DNA from: Thaumasiovibrio sp043421945
GTDB lineage: Bacteria > Pseudomonadota > Gammaproteobacteria > Enterobacterales > Vibrionaceae
Assembly: GCA_043421945.1 (NCBI GenBank)
Contig: JBHOGO010000045.1
Coordinates: forward strand, 1-36,600
Direction: 5' to 3'
Length of the DNA stretch: 36,600 nt
Position numbers and translations under genes: made by a program. Of the stretch, positions 23,612-32,040 are shown one piece after another (positions within the stretch are counted from its first letter, which is position 1; each line of letters begins with the position of its first letter). The notes beneath the pieces are model-generated. The model searched no databases and was not told the DNA's origin. It saw only the letters and a program-made list of their open reading frames with translations.

Positions 23612-24826
23612 ATGATTCGACTAATTCTACTTGTCGCTGCACTGGTCGCTGGGGCCTTCTTCGGACCAATGCTCGCCAATATGCAAGGCTACGTGCTTAT
23701 TTCAGTGGCAGGGCACACTCTGGAAATGAGTGTCACCACACTGCTTTTCGCGATTATTGTCTTGTTTGGTGCCTTTTTCTTACTTGAAAATATCATCAAG
23801 TTTATCTTCTCTCGCTTCAGTGCGACCAAGGGATGGTTTACAGGGCGTAAGACCAAGAAAGCTCGCGAATTAACCGCAATGAGCCAAACAAAGATGTTTG
23901 AGGGTGACTGGCTGCAAGCCGAAAAGCTCGCACTTAAAGGGGCTACTCACAACAAAGATAACCCTGAACTCAACTACCTCATGGCCGCAGAAGCGGCGCA
24001 AGGGCTAGGTAACGTCTCGCTACGTGATAAGCATTTAGCGTTGGCAGAGAAAACGCAGAAAAGCGACTTTGCCGTACGACTAACCCGTGCTCGCTTACAG
24101 TTTCAGCACAAGCAATATGAAGAAGCATTGGCGACACTACAGCAATTACACTCACAACAGCGCAGCAATCCTGTTGTCTTGACGCTGCTGCGTGATAGCT
24201 ATATCGCTCTGCAAGATTGGCAGCCTCTGATCAAGTTATTACCAACTTTGAAAAAGTTTAATCTCATTACTGAAAAAGAGTATGTGGATTTGAATGACCA
24301 AGCAGAGTGTGGCGTGATGGCACAGATCACTAAACTGCGTGGCAGTGAGGGGCTATTGAGCCACTGGCATAGCTTAAACAAACGAGCACGCCAGAACAGC
24401 AAGCTACTCGCCTGTTTTGTTGACCAAATGATTGCCCGTCAAGCTGACAATCAAGCCTATACCATTCTCAAAGACAGCTTAAAGAAAGAAGTCTCTAGCG
24501 ATGTACTGGCTCTGATCCCACAGCTCAACTTATCTGACTACCACCCGGTAATCGTAAAACTGACCAGCCTACAACGCTACAACGACAATAATGCCGTTCT
24601 ACACAGCACACTGGGACAGTTATATCTTCGTGACGACAAACTCGCTGAAGCACAGGCTGAGTTTGAAAAAGCGATTGCGATTGCACCCAACGTGTCTGAC
24701 TACGCCTATTTAGCGAGTATTCTTGACCGCCAAGAGCAGACTGAGCAAGCGGCTGAAATATCAAAGCAGGGCTTAACTTTAGCTCTACCAGCTCAAGCCT
24801 TGCCGACTCAAAGCACATCACTCTAA
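23612..24826 (+). CDS. hemY: HemY, TPR-type membrane protein of haem synthesis, 404 aa
   Basis: Two membrane segments lie at the N terminus (IRLILLVAALVAGAFFGPML and VTTLLFAIIVLFGAFFLLEN), followed by a short basic loop. The rest consists of TPR-like helical repeats, clearest near the C terminus (AVLHSTLGQLYLRDDKLAEA then QAEFEKAIAIAPNVSDYAYL). The protein is unrelated to the Bacillus protoporphyrinogen oxidase of the same name; its role is taken to be organising late haem enzymes. The start ATG 23612 lies one base after the hemX stop; GGGG precedes it. A strong hairpin ends the operon. Confidence 0.94.
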   Translation: MIRLILLVAALVAGAFFGPMLANMQGYVLISVAGHTLEMSVTTLLFAIIVLFGAFFLLENIIKFIFSRFSATKGWFTGRKTKKARELTAMSQTKMFEGDWLQAEKLALKGATHNKDNPELNYLMAAEAAQGLGNVSLRDKHLALAEKTQKSDFAVRLTRARLQFQHKQYEEALATLQQLHSQQRSNPVVLTLLRDSYIALQDWQPLIKLLPTLKKFNLITEKEYVDLNDQAECGVMAQITKLRGSEGLLSHWHSLNKRARQNSKLLACFVDQMIARQADNQAYTILKDSLKKEVSSDVLALIPQLNLSDYHPVIVKLTSLQRYNDNNAVLHSTLGQLYLRDDKLAEAQAEFEKAIAIAPNVSDYAYLASILDRQEQTEQAAEISKQGLTLALPAQALPTQSTSL

Positions 24827-24844
24827 TGCTTAACAACTGATAAT

Positions 24845-24870
24845 AAAAAACCCGCTTATGCGGGTTTTTT
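24845..24870. terminator. Bidirectional terminator after hemY
   Basis: AAAAAACCCGC (24845-24855) and GCGGGTTTTTT (24860-24870) form a GC-rich stem with loop TTAT and clean A/T tails. It ends the hem operon and the opposing small gene and rsmJ transcript. Confidence 0.9.
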
Positions 24871-24901
24871 ATTCTTTGGAGTCTTCAGTTTAAAAAGCAC
24901 A

Positions 24902-25132
24902 TCACTTCTTCTTGTCTTTCTTTTTATCTTTGCTTTTTTCTTTCTCTTTGTTGTTCTCTTTAGACTTTGCCTTACTCTTTTTCAGCACAGCACCACTGCA
25001 CAGCACATCCTTATCATTCGCAACACGCGCGCACTTCATACAGACAAACGTGGGCTCTTTTACCAAGCGACGCAGGGCACTTAAATCGGTTGCGATCTCA
25101 TTTCGACGCCACTTGCACAGTGATTTGGCCAT
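24902..25132 (-). CDS. Small cysteine- and lysine-rich protein, 76 aa, function unknown
   Basis: The start ATG 25132 shares its A with the rsmJ stop (TGATG), and GGGAGAAAA lies just upstream inside rsmJ, so translation is probably coupled. Residues 1-50 hold four cysteines: one in SLCKW, two in FVCMKCA and one in VLCSG, which could bind one zinc. The last 25 residues are almost only Lys with Glu, Ser and Asp, a disordered basic tail that may contact RNA. Homologs with the SLCKWRRNEI opening are, as I recall, common uncharacterised proteins in Vibrio. A role linked to rRNA is suggested only by the rsmJ neighbour. Confidence 0.75.
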   Translation of the reverse strand: MAKSLCKWRRNEIATDLSALRRLVKEPTFVCMKCARVANDKDVLCSGAVLKKSKAKSKENNKEKEKSKDKKKDKKK

Positions 25133-25914
25133 CACTTTTCTCCCGCTTTGCCAGCCGCTTTCACGTAGACATCAAAACGGTTTTTCTTTGTCTCTATCGC
25201 CATATTTGGCTTCATACCGTTTAGGTCTTCAGCATAATCCGGACGCTTCACCACAACACGTTCCGTCGCCAATGCCAGCGCAGGCGTTAACAAATCATCG
25301 GCATCATCATCACTGCCCACCAGCGACTGAAAGACTCTCATCTCTTTTTTGACCAGTGCCGACTTTTTCTTGTGCGGGTACATGGGATCAAGATAAATCA
25401 CTTGGGGTGGCTCAAAATCGTCGGTATGGCCTAACTCAGTGAGCGCGACTTGACTAGAGGCATGCAACAAGGTCATCCGTGATTGCATCCACTGACCAAT
25501 ATCGGCATCGGCATAAGCGCGTTTTAGACCATCATCTAATAATGCCGCGACAACGGGATGGCGCTCAATCATAGCGACTTCACACCCTAACGAAGCCAGA
25601 ACAAACGCATCTCGTCCGAGACCTGCCGTCGCATCCAGTACTTTAGGGGTTTTACCCTGCTTGAGACCCACAGCCTTTGCAATCGCTTGACCACGGCCAC
25701 CACCAAACTTACGTCGGTGTGCCACAGCACCCGCCGTAAAATCAACAAAGATAGCGCCCAATTTCGGTTCGTCGCATTTACGCAACTCTAGCTGGTGAGC
25801 CGTCAGCACTAATGCAAATATTGCGTTGTCATCGTGTTCTAAGCCCCAGCGTTGTGCCAACGCCTCTAGCTCAGCATGACGCTGCACATCTTCACTTACC
25901 AATCTTATCTGCAC
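25132..25914 (-). CDS. rsmJ: 16S rRNA (guanine-1516-N2)-methyltransferase, 260 aa
   Basis: RsmJ methylates G1516 in 16S rRNA with S-adenosylmethionine. The sequence closely follows the E. coli protein (250 aa): IFVDFTAGAVAHRRKFGGGR, the SAM-binding DATAGLGRDAFVLASLG and the catalytic-region YLDPMYPHKKKSALVKKEM. Translation appears to start at GTG 25914, which matches the conserved opening QIRLVSED; the ribosome-binding site is weak. The small cysteine-rich gene follows with an overlapping stop and start. Confidence 0.96.
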   Translation of the reverse strand: MQIRLVSEDVQRHAELEALAQRWGLEHDDNAIFALVLTAHQLELRKCDEPKLGAIFVDFTAGAVAHRRKFGGGRGQAIAKAVGLKQGKTPKVLDATAGLGRDAFVLASLGCEVAMIERHPVVAALLDDGLKRAYADADIGQWMQSRMTLLHASSQVALTELGHTDDFEPPQVIYLDPMYPHKKKSALVKKEMRVFQSLVGSDDDADDLLTPALALATERVVVKRPDYAEDLNGMKPNMAIETKKNRFDVYVKAAGKAGEK

Positions 25915-25936
25915 GCCGCTTATCTCTCACCGTTAC

Positions 25937-28246
25937 TTAAAGGGGCGATTGTACCACCTCTGACTCAACATGGGGTATTGTCGGCGATAGCTGCTGACTT
26001 AAGGACGCAACAAGCTCAGGAAGTGGGCATGGCTTACCTATCAAGTAACCCTGCGCATAGTCCACGTTAAGTAAACGTAGCTGCTGGAGAATCTCCTCTC
26101 CTTCGACAAACTCCGCGACCGTCTTCTTGCCCATGGTTTTAGCCAAATCGTTAATGGCTTTAACCATGGCCAAATCCATCTCATCACGAGCGATATCGCG
26201 AACAAACATGCCGTCAATTTTAATAATATCGACGGGAATGCGTTTCAAGTAACCAAACGAAGACAGGCCAGACCCGAAATCATCAAGCGCAATCTGGCAG
26301 CCAATCTTCTTTAATCGTGTAAACAATGAGATCGCTTCACTCATATTGCCGATTGCCGCTGTCTCCGTAATTTCTAAACAGAGCTTGTGTGGCGGCACCG
26401 TCGAGGAGCGAATAGTATGCTCTAAGAAGGTCACAAAATCGGCGTTCCCCATCGATTGACCAGATAAGTTAATCGAACAGAGCTCCAGCGATGCCAATGC
26501 CTGCGGTCTATGTGAGAGCCAGGATAAGGTATGTTCAACCACGTATCGGTCAATCAGGTGCGCTAAATTATAACGCTCTGCTGCGGGAAGAAAGACGCCT
26601 GGGGGGGCCATTTCACCATTGCTATCCCGCATCCTCACCAATATTTCATAGTGATGACGCGTCGATCCGCTCGAGACCGGTAAGATTTGCTGGGCATAAA
26701 GTTCAAAGCGCTGCTCTGCAATCGCATCATGAATACGGTTAACATAAACCATCTCCAATTCACGGCGCTTCAGCTCTTCATCATCGGGGTGGTAGATATG
26801 AAGTCGATTTCGACCCTCATCCTTTGCGGCATAACAAGCCGTATCTGCCTGAGCATGAACCTGCTGCGGCGATCCTGCAGTGTGATCGATCAATCGAATA
26901 CCTAGCGATGCGCTAATCGCAAAACGATTATTACGCCAAAAGAATTCGTTGCTCTCTAGGGTATTAAGAATGAGCTCCCCTAAAACTTGTGCTCGTTCGC
27001 GGTTACACTCAGGCACAAGGATCGCAAACTCATCTCCCCCTAGACGAGCAATCGTCGACGCTGTCGGCGCAATGTCACCCAATAATAAGGCAACTTGCTT
27101 TAGCGCCTCGTCTCCGGCTTCATGGCCAGCGGTGTCATTAATGACTTTAAATTGGTCAAGATCAATATAAAACAGCGCATAATTCGCCCCCTTTTCACCC
27201 GCATCCGCGATGATAGTCTCGAGCTCTGATTCAAAATAATTTCGGTTAAAAAGGTGGGTGAGGTAGTCATGACTAGCTTGGTATTCAAGCTTACTGCGGA
27301 GCTCTTGGTTATCGGTAATATCTTCTCCAACGAGTAACAATTGCAGGTTAGAGGGCATAAAACGGATGGTTTCTCGGATCCAAACGGCTTTCCCTTTCGC
27401 ATCACGATACTTCAATTCGCGTCGCCAAACAGGGGTCGATTCGTCATCATTTTGCGCCATAATTTGCTGAGGTGGCACCTCATCACCATCGTAAAAACCC
27501 GTCACTTTATGACCTAGCAGCTCTCGCTTGCTATAGCCCAGTAGATCGGCGGCAAATTGGTTCACAGACTGAATACGTGATTGCTGATCAACGGCCAACA
27601 ACATCACGGGCTGGTGTTCATACAAAAGGCGATACCCGACTTCACTATCACGCAGCTTCTCTTCCGTTTGTCGACGAGTGGTAATATCTCGAGCTTCAAA
27701 CAGTATCTGACCGCCTTCTTCATGGTCATCACGATCAATGGCTTTGAAGCTAATCTCCAACATGCGGTTGCCTTGCTCACGCGTTTTCAACTCAATTTCA
27801 AAGCTGTTTATCTGCCCCATCTTCGCGCGTACAAATGCTTGCCTTAGGGTTTCTCCCCCTTGATCATACCAGCATGACCAACGCCAAAATGGACGGTCAT
27901 ACTTGATCTGTCCATGGCCGATCATATTCTGCAGAGCAAGATTACCGGACACTAAATGCCCTGCACGGTTAACGATGCCAATATGCTGAAAGCTCTGTTC
28001 AAAAACACCTTCGAACAGCGCTTGGCTGCGGCTCAGTTCAGCGTCACTGCGTCGCATCTGACGAATCGTCGCCGCAAGCATCGCTATCACCGCAAACAAA
28101 ATCATCACAAGTGCAATGCCTAGCAATATCTCTTCATGCATCGCTTCCCATTGAGGCAATAACCCTCCCACGCCATCATCTGCATACACTGATAGAGAAA
28201 TCAGTGATAAAACACCGACAAGTAATCTAAAAAATGGCAAACTCAT
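25937..28246 (-). CDS. Membrane PAS-PAS-GGDEF-EAL protein, cyclic di-GMP turnover, 769 aa
   Basis: From the N terminus: a signal-like segment (residues 1-20), a short periplasmic part, a membrane span (about 36-60), two PAS domains (about 75-190 and 200-320), a GGDEF domain with intact ARLGGDEFAIL, and an EAL domain. The EAL part keeps EIL in YEILVRM, NLSGQS, EITET, DDFGSG, KIDG and YAQGYLIGKP, so phosphodiesterase activity is likely. No RxxD inhibitory site precedes GGDEF (TASTIARL). The start is uncertain. ATG 28246 abuts AAGGA with no spacer, TTG 28240 lies six bases after it, and ATG 28279 overlaps the asnC start codon. The protein probably senses a signal through the PAS domains and degrades or makes c-di-GMP at the inner membrane. 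Confidence 0.88.
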   Translation of the reverse strand: MSLPFFRLLVGVLSLISLSVYADDGVGGLLPQWEAMHEEILLGIALVMILFAVIAMLAATIRQMRRSDAELSRSQALFEGVFEQSFQHIGIVNRAGHLVSGNLALQNMIGHGQIKYDRPFWRWSCWYDQGGETLRQAFVRAKMGQINSFEIELKTREQGNRMLEISFKAIDRDDHEEGGQILFEARDITTRRQTEEKLRDSEVGYRLLYEHQPVMLLAVDQQSRIQSVNQFAADLLGYSKRELLGHKVTGFYDGDEVPPQQIMAQNDDESTPVWRRELKYRDAKGKAVWIRETIRFMPSNLQLLLVGEDITDNQELRSKLEYQASHDYLTHLFNRNYFESELETIIADAGEKGANYALFYIDLDQFKVINDTAGHEAGDEALKQVALLLGDIAPTASTIARLGGDEFAILVPECNRERAQVLGELILNTLESNEFFWRNNRFAISASLGIRLIDHTAGSPQQVHAQADTACYAAKDEGRNRLHIYHPDDEELKRRELEMVYVNRIHDAIAEQRFELYAQQILPVSSGSTRHHYEILVRMRDSNGEMAPPGVFLPAAERYNLAHLIDRYVVEHTLSWLSHRPQALASLELCSINLSGQSMGNADFVTFLEHTIRSSTVPPHKLCLEITETAAIGNMSEAISLFTRLKKIGCQIALDDFGSGLSSFGYLKRIPVDIIKIDGMFVRDIARDEMDLAMVKAINDLAKTMGKKTVAEFVEGEEILQQLRLLNVDYAQGYLIGKPCPLPELVASLSQQLSPTIPHVESEVVQSPL
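28187..28206. repeat. 7-bp inverted repeat upstream of asnC
   Basis: CACTGAT (28187-28193) and ATCAGTG (28200-28206) are exact reverse complements six bases apart. The dyad lies inside the 5' coding part of the PAS-GGDEF-EAL gene, about 72-91 bases before the asnC ATG. E. coli AsnC controls its own gene, so an operator is possible, but this is a guess. Confidence 0.3.
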
Positions 28247-28277
28247 TCCTTCATTTAACTCGATACAGGCCAATGAC

Positions 28278-28733
28278 ATGACTGCCAAACTTGATGACCT
28301 AGATCGCGAGATCCTTAGCACATTGATGGATGATGCCCGCCACACCTATGCAGATATGGCAAAGCGCTTTCAAGTTAGTCCTGCCACGGTCCATGTCAGG
28401 GTCGAAAAGATGCGATCCGCCAACATCATTACGGGCACCGAAGTGAACGTAAATCCGAAAGCGTTGGGGTATGACGTATGCTGCTTTATTGGCATCAACC
28501 TAAAGGCGGCGCGAGACTATCACTCAGCACTCGAAAAGCTGGCGGCGCTCGACGAGGTCGTCGAAGCATACTACACCACGGGTGCCTACAATATTTTTGT
28601 CAAACTGATGTGTCGCTCCATAGAAGAATTACAATACGTTCTGATTGATAAATTACAAGCGATCGACGAAGTTCAATCAACAGAAACGTTAATTTCGCTG
28701 CAAAACCCAATAAATCGCAACGTGAAGCCTTAG
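28278..28733 (+). CDS. asnC: AsnC, Lrp-family transcription regulator, 151 aa
   Basis: The protein matches E. coli AsnC (152 aa) along its length: an N-terminal winged helix-turn-helix (about residues 20-45, MAKRFQVSPATVHVRVEKM) and a C-terminal RAM ligand domain with YYTTGAYNIFVKLMCRSIEE. E. coli AsnC responds to asparagine and activates asnA while repressing itself. No asnA is present in the window, so its targets here are elsewhere or different. It is divergent from the c-di-GMP gene with only 31 bases between starts, so any asnC promoter must lie inside that gene's 5' coding region. Confidence 0.94.
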   Translation: MTAKLDDLDREILSTLMDDARHTYADMAKRFQVSPATVHVRVEKMRSANIITGTEVNVNPKALGYDVCCFIGINLKAARDYHSALEKLAALDEVVEAYYTTGAYNIFVKLMCRSIEELQYVLIDKLQAIDEVQSTETLISLQNPINRNVKP

Positions 28734-28745
28734 ATACTCAGGCAC

Positions 28746-28773
28746 AAAAAAGCCGATGCATTCGCACCGGCTT
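28746..28773 (-). terminator. Terminator between asnC and prlC
   Basis: AAAGCCGATGC (about 28749-28759) pairs with GCACCGGCTTT (28764-28774) with one A-C mismatch and a four-base loop. Six T follow on the - strand, so it fits prlC best; the + strand tail (TAGGG) is weak for asnC. Confidence 0.7.
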
Positions 28774-28831
28774 TAGGGTTAGCTATTTAAGCTGTGCCAC
28801 GGTTCTTACACGCGACAACACACCTTCGCTA

Positions 28832-30868
28832 TTAACCTTGAATACCACTATGACGCAATAAAGCATCAATTTGAGGTTCACGACCACGGAAACGTTTGAA
28901 AAGCGTCATCGGCTCTTCACTGCCGCCACGCGTTAAAATGTTATCCAAGAACGATTTCCCCGTCTCCACATTAAAGATACCTTCCTCTTCAAAGAGAGAG
29001 AAGGCATCAGCAGACAACACTTCAGCCCACAGATAGCTGTAATAACCCGCGCTATAACCACCCGCAAAGATATGGCTAAAGCTATGTGGGAAGCGATTCC
29101 ATTCTGGACTTGGCACAACAGACACTTGCGACTTAATACGCTTCAATGTCTCTAATACTTGCGCCCCAACTTCAGGGTCGTATTCAGAATAAAGCGTAAA
29201 GTCGAACAAGCCGAATTCAAGTTGACGCAAGATACCCATTGCTGAGTGGTAGTTCTTCGCCGCGAGCATCTTATTGAGCATCTCTTTAGGTAGAGGCTCA
29301 CCAGTCTCATGATGACCCGAAATAAAGGCGAGTGCCTTTTCTTCCCAACACCAGTTCTCTAGGAATTGGCTTGGTAGCTCTACGGCATCCCAAGGCACAC
29401 CATTGATACCAGAAACCGCAGACACATCAATCTGCGTCAGCATATGGTGGATACCGTGACCAAACTCATGGAACAAGGTGACCACTTCATCGTGAGTGAA
29501 TAAGGCAGGCTTATCACCCACCGGGCGGTTAAAGTTACAAGTTAGGTACGCGACAGGATGTTGAAGTTCGCCATCCGCTTTCACACGGCGGGCAACGCAG
29601 TCGTCCATCCATGCTCCACCACGCTTGTTCTCACGAGCGTAAAGGTCAAAGTAGAAACTACCACGAAGTGCACCGCTAGCATCAAAGATGTCATAAAAAC
29701 TCACGTCTTCATGCCATACATCGATATCATCACGCTGACTAACCGTCATCCCAAAGACTCGATTTAGCACCTCAAAAAGGCCACTAATCACCGTTTTCTC
29801 AGGGAAGTAAGGGCGTAGCTCTTCGTCAGAGATACTGTATTTGTGCTGTTTCAGTTTCTCGGAATAGAAACCAAAGTCCCAAGGCTCTAACGCTTCAACG
29901 CCATACTCTTCACGTGCATACTGACGCAGCTCTTCAACTTCTCGCTCACCTTGTGGCTTGACTTTCACTGCCAACTCGTTCAAGAAGCCCAAGACTTGAT
30001 CTGGGGTTTCAGCCATCTTCGTCGCCAGCGACTTCTCACTGTAATTGGCAAAACCAAGCAGACGAGCAAGCTCATGGCTCAGCTTCAGTTTCTCCGCAAT
30101 GATTTCGCTGTTATCCCATTTGTTCGCATTCGGACCGCGATCAGAGGCTCGCGTAGTGAACGCTTCATGCATCTCTTGACGCAATTCGCGGTTTTCACAA
30201 TAGGTCATCACTGGGAGGTAAGACGGAATATCTAGCGTAAAGAGGTAGCCTTGCTGCTCTTTTGCTTCTGCCTGCGCTTGTGCAGCTTGCAATGCCGACT
30301 CAGGTAATCCAGCCAACTGCGCTTCATCGTCAATCAACTTGCTCCAACCCATCGTGGCGTCTAACACGTTGTTACTGAACTGCGAAGACAGCTCTGACAA
30401 GCGCTTACTAATATCACCGTAACGAGTTTGCTCATTGGCTGGCAGTCCGATACCGGATAATTCAAACTCACGCAGCGCATGTTTGATCGATGTCTGTTGC
30501 GCCGTGCTAAGGGTGCTGAACTCTTCACTGGCTTTCAGTGCTTTATAGGCTTCATACAACCCTTTGTGCTGACCAACCCACGTCCCGTAATCAGACAGAA
30601 GCGGTAAACACGCCTCATACGCTTCTCGCAGCTCTGGGCTATTTTGCACACCATTTAAGTGACCGACTGGCGACCAGATACGGCTAAGTTTATCGTCTAC
30701 TTCTTCCAGTGGCGCACATAAAGTATCCCAGCTTGGTTCAGATTGAAGAACCTCTTCAACCTTACGGCGACAAAGCGCAATCGCCTCTTCAACCGCGGGA
30801 ACAATATGTTCCGGTTTTAGCGCAGAGAACGGAGGTAATCCCGTCATTTCAAGTAATGGATTCGACAT
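28832..30868 (-). CDS. prlC: Oligopeptidase A (M3 metallopeptidase), 678 aa
   Basis: PrlC is a cytoplasmic zinc endopeptidase that degrades signal peptides and other oligopeptides. The zinc site is TLFHEFGHGIHHML (HExxH), with the third ligand glutamate in ELPSQFLENWCWEE. The start MSNPLLEMTGLPPFS and length match E. coli PrlC (680). I use ATG 30868, seven bases after AAGGA; a longer frame to 30964 has no support. A heat-shock-like promoter lies at 30937-30964. In E. coli prlC and rsmJ form one operon; here a c-di-GMP gene and asnC lie between. Confidence 0.96.
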   Translation of the reverse strand: MSNPLLEMTGLPPFSALKPEHIVPAVEEAIALCRRKVEEVLQSEPSWDTLCAPLEEVDDKLSRIWSPVGHLNGVQNSPELREAYEACLPLLSDYGTWVGQHKGLYEAYKALKASEEFSTLSTAQQTSIKHALREFELSGIGLPANEQTRYGDISKRLSELSSQFSNNVLDATMGWSKLIDDEAQLAGLPESALQAAQAQAEAKEQQGYLFTLDIPSYLPVMTYCENRELRQEMHEAFTTRASDRGPNANKWDNSEIIAEKLKLSHELARLLGFANYSEKSLATKMAETPDQVLGFLNELAVKVKPQGEREVEELRQYAREEYGVEALEPWDFGFYSEKLKQHKYSISDEELRPYFPEKTVISGLFEVLNRVFGMTVSQRDDIDVWHEDVSFYDIFDASGALRGSFYFDLYARENKRGGAWMDDCVARRVKADGELQHPVAYLTCNFNRPVGDKPALFTHDEVVTLFHEFGHGIHHMLTQIDVSAVSGINGVPWDAVELPSQFLENWCWEEKALAFISGHHETGEPLPKEMLNKMLAAKNYHSAMGILRQLEFGLFDFTLYSEYDPEVGAQVLETLKRIKSQVSVVPSPEWNRFPHSFSHIFAGGYSAGYYSYLWAEVLSADAFSLFEEEGIFNVETGKSFLDNILTRGGSEEPMTLFKRFRGREPQIDALLRHSGIQG

Positions 30869-30936
30869 GAAAGCTTCCTTAACTGTGAGCAGTTTTGGGC
30901 CTGTTGACCGCTCAGGCGGCGCCCGTATAAAACTAG

Positions 30937-30964
30937 ATATGGGAGTTGAAGGCAAAAAATTCAA
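30937..30964 (-). promoter_or_regulatory. Possible sigma-32 (heat-shock) promoter of prlC
   Basis: On the - strand TTGAAT (30964-30959) is followed, 14 bases later, by TCCCATAT (30944-30937). This resembles the sigma-32 pattern CTTGAAA-N13/14-CCCCATnT. E. coli prlC belongs to the heat-shock regulon, which supports the reading. The start would lie near 30930. Confidence 0.55.
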
Positions 30965-31063
30965 TAGCTTCGAGGATTCGTCTCAATCAATAAGCCCGAC
31001 AAGGCTGCATCTTGACCCTCTATCAGTCATAATAGCGCGAATTTTGTTTCTGAGAGTCATTCT

Positions 31064-31903
31064 ATGCTGAGCTACCGTCACAGTTTTCACGCCGGAAATC
31101 ATGCCGATGTAATTAAACACATTGTCGAAACACTTATCCTGCAAGCGCTGAAACAGAAAGAGAAGCCGTTCGTTTACCACGACACACACTCTGGCGTTGG
31201 CCGCTACGACCTCCAAGATGAGCGTGCCGAGAAGACAGGCGAATACAAAGAAGGTATCGCACGCATCTGGGAGCAAAGTGACCTCCCAGCAGGTGTTCAA
31301 GATTACTTTGAAGCCGTCAAAGCGCTAAATGAAGATGATTCGCTGCGTTATTACCCTGGCTCACCTCGCGTTGCTCGCGCACAGCTTCGTGGCCAAGACC
31401 GTATGGTTCTGACTGAGCTTCACCCTTCAGACTTCCCGCTACTACTGCAAGAGTTTCGTGGCGATCGTCAGGTGAAGATGTATAAAGAGGATGGTTTTGC
31501 CCGCTTAAAAGCAAGCTTGCCCCCTAAAGAGCGTCGCGGCTTAGTGCTTATCGACCCACCCTACGAGCTTAAGCACGAGTATCAAGATGTCGTGAATGCT
31601 ATTTACCAATCTCATAAGCGCTGGGCAACAGGAACTTATGCGATCTGGTATCCCGTTGTTTACCGCGACAATGTCGATCTTATTCTAGATGGCTTAGAGC
31701 AACACGGTATCCGTAAGGTTCTACAAATTGAACTCGGTGTTTCACCAGACAGTGAAGAGCGTGGCATGACCGCGTCGGGAATGATAGTGATCAACCCACC
31801 GTGGAAGCTAGAGTCTCAGATGGAAGAGATTCTACCTTGGTTACAACAGCATATCGCACCGACAAACGGCCACACCACACTACGCTGGATCGTGCCTGAG
31901 TAA
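31064..31903 (+). CDS. rlmJ: 23S rRNA (adenine-2030-N6)-methyltransferase, 279 aa
   Basis: RlmJ methylates A2030 of 23S rRNA. The opening MLSYRHSFHAGNHADVIKHI and the catalytic DPPY box (GLVLIDPPYELKHEYQ, about residues 163-178) are those of the family (E. coli 280 aa). The neighbours prlC (divergent) and gor (downstream) repeat the E. coli order. The ATG at 31064 is preceded by GAGAG. A strong hairpin separates it from gor. Confidence 0.96.
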   Translation: MLSYRHSFHAGNHADVIKHIVETLILQALKQKEKPFVYHDTHSGVGRYDLQDERAEKTGEYKEGIARIWEQSDLPAGVQDYFEAVKALNEDDSLRYYPGSPRVARAQLRGQDRMVLTELHPSDFPLLLQEFRGDRQVKMYKEDGFARLKASLPPKERRGLVLIDPPYELKHEYQDVVNAIYQSHKRWATGTYAIWYPVVYRDNVDLILDGLEQHGIRKVLQIELGVSPDSEERGMTASGMIVINPPWKLESQMEEILPWLQQHIAPTNGHTTLRWIVPE

Positions 31904-31941
31904 ATAGTTACGTCACGCTACCTACGCCACACAACAAAGAA

Positions 31942-31968
31942 ACGCACAGCCTCGCTGTGCGTTTTTTT
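31942..31968 (+). terminator. Rho-independent terminator of rlmJ
   Basis: ACGCACAGC (31942-31950) and GCTGTGCGT (31954-31962) form a perfect 9-bp stem with loop CTC, followed by a run of T (31962-31968). Confidence 0.92.
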
Positions 31969-32040
31969 CTTTCTCTCCCAGCATTCCACCGATACACTAA
32001 GTACGTCAGCAAGGAATTATAAAAAATCGAGGAGAAATTA

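Noticed and set aside
24912..25352. A + strand frame rich in Ser, Leu and Phe opposite the small cysteine-rich gene and rsmJ.
   Set aside because: It mirrors the lysine-rich tail of the - strand gene; its composition is a by-product of that repeat.
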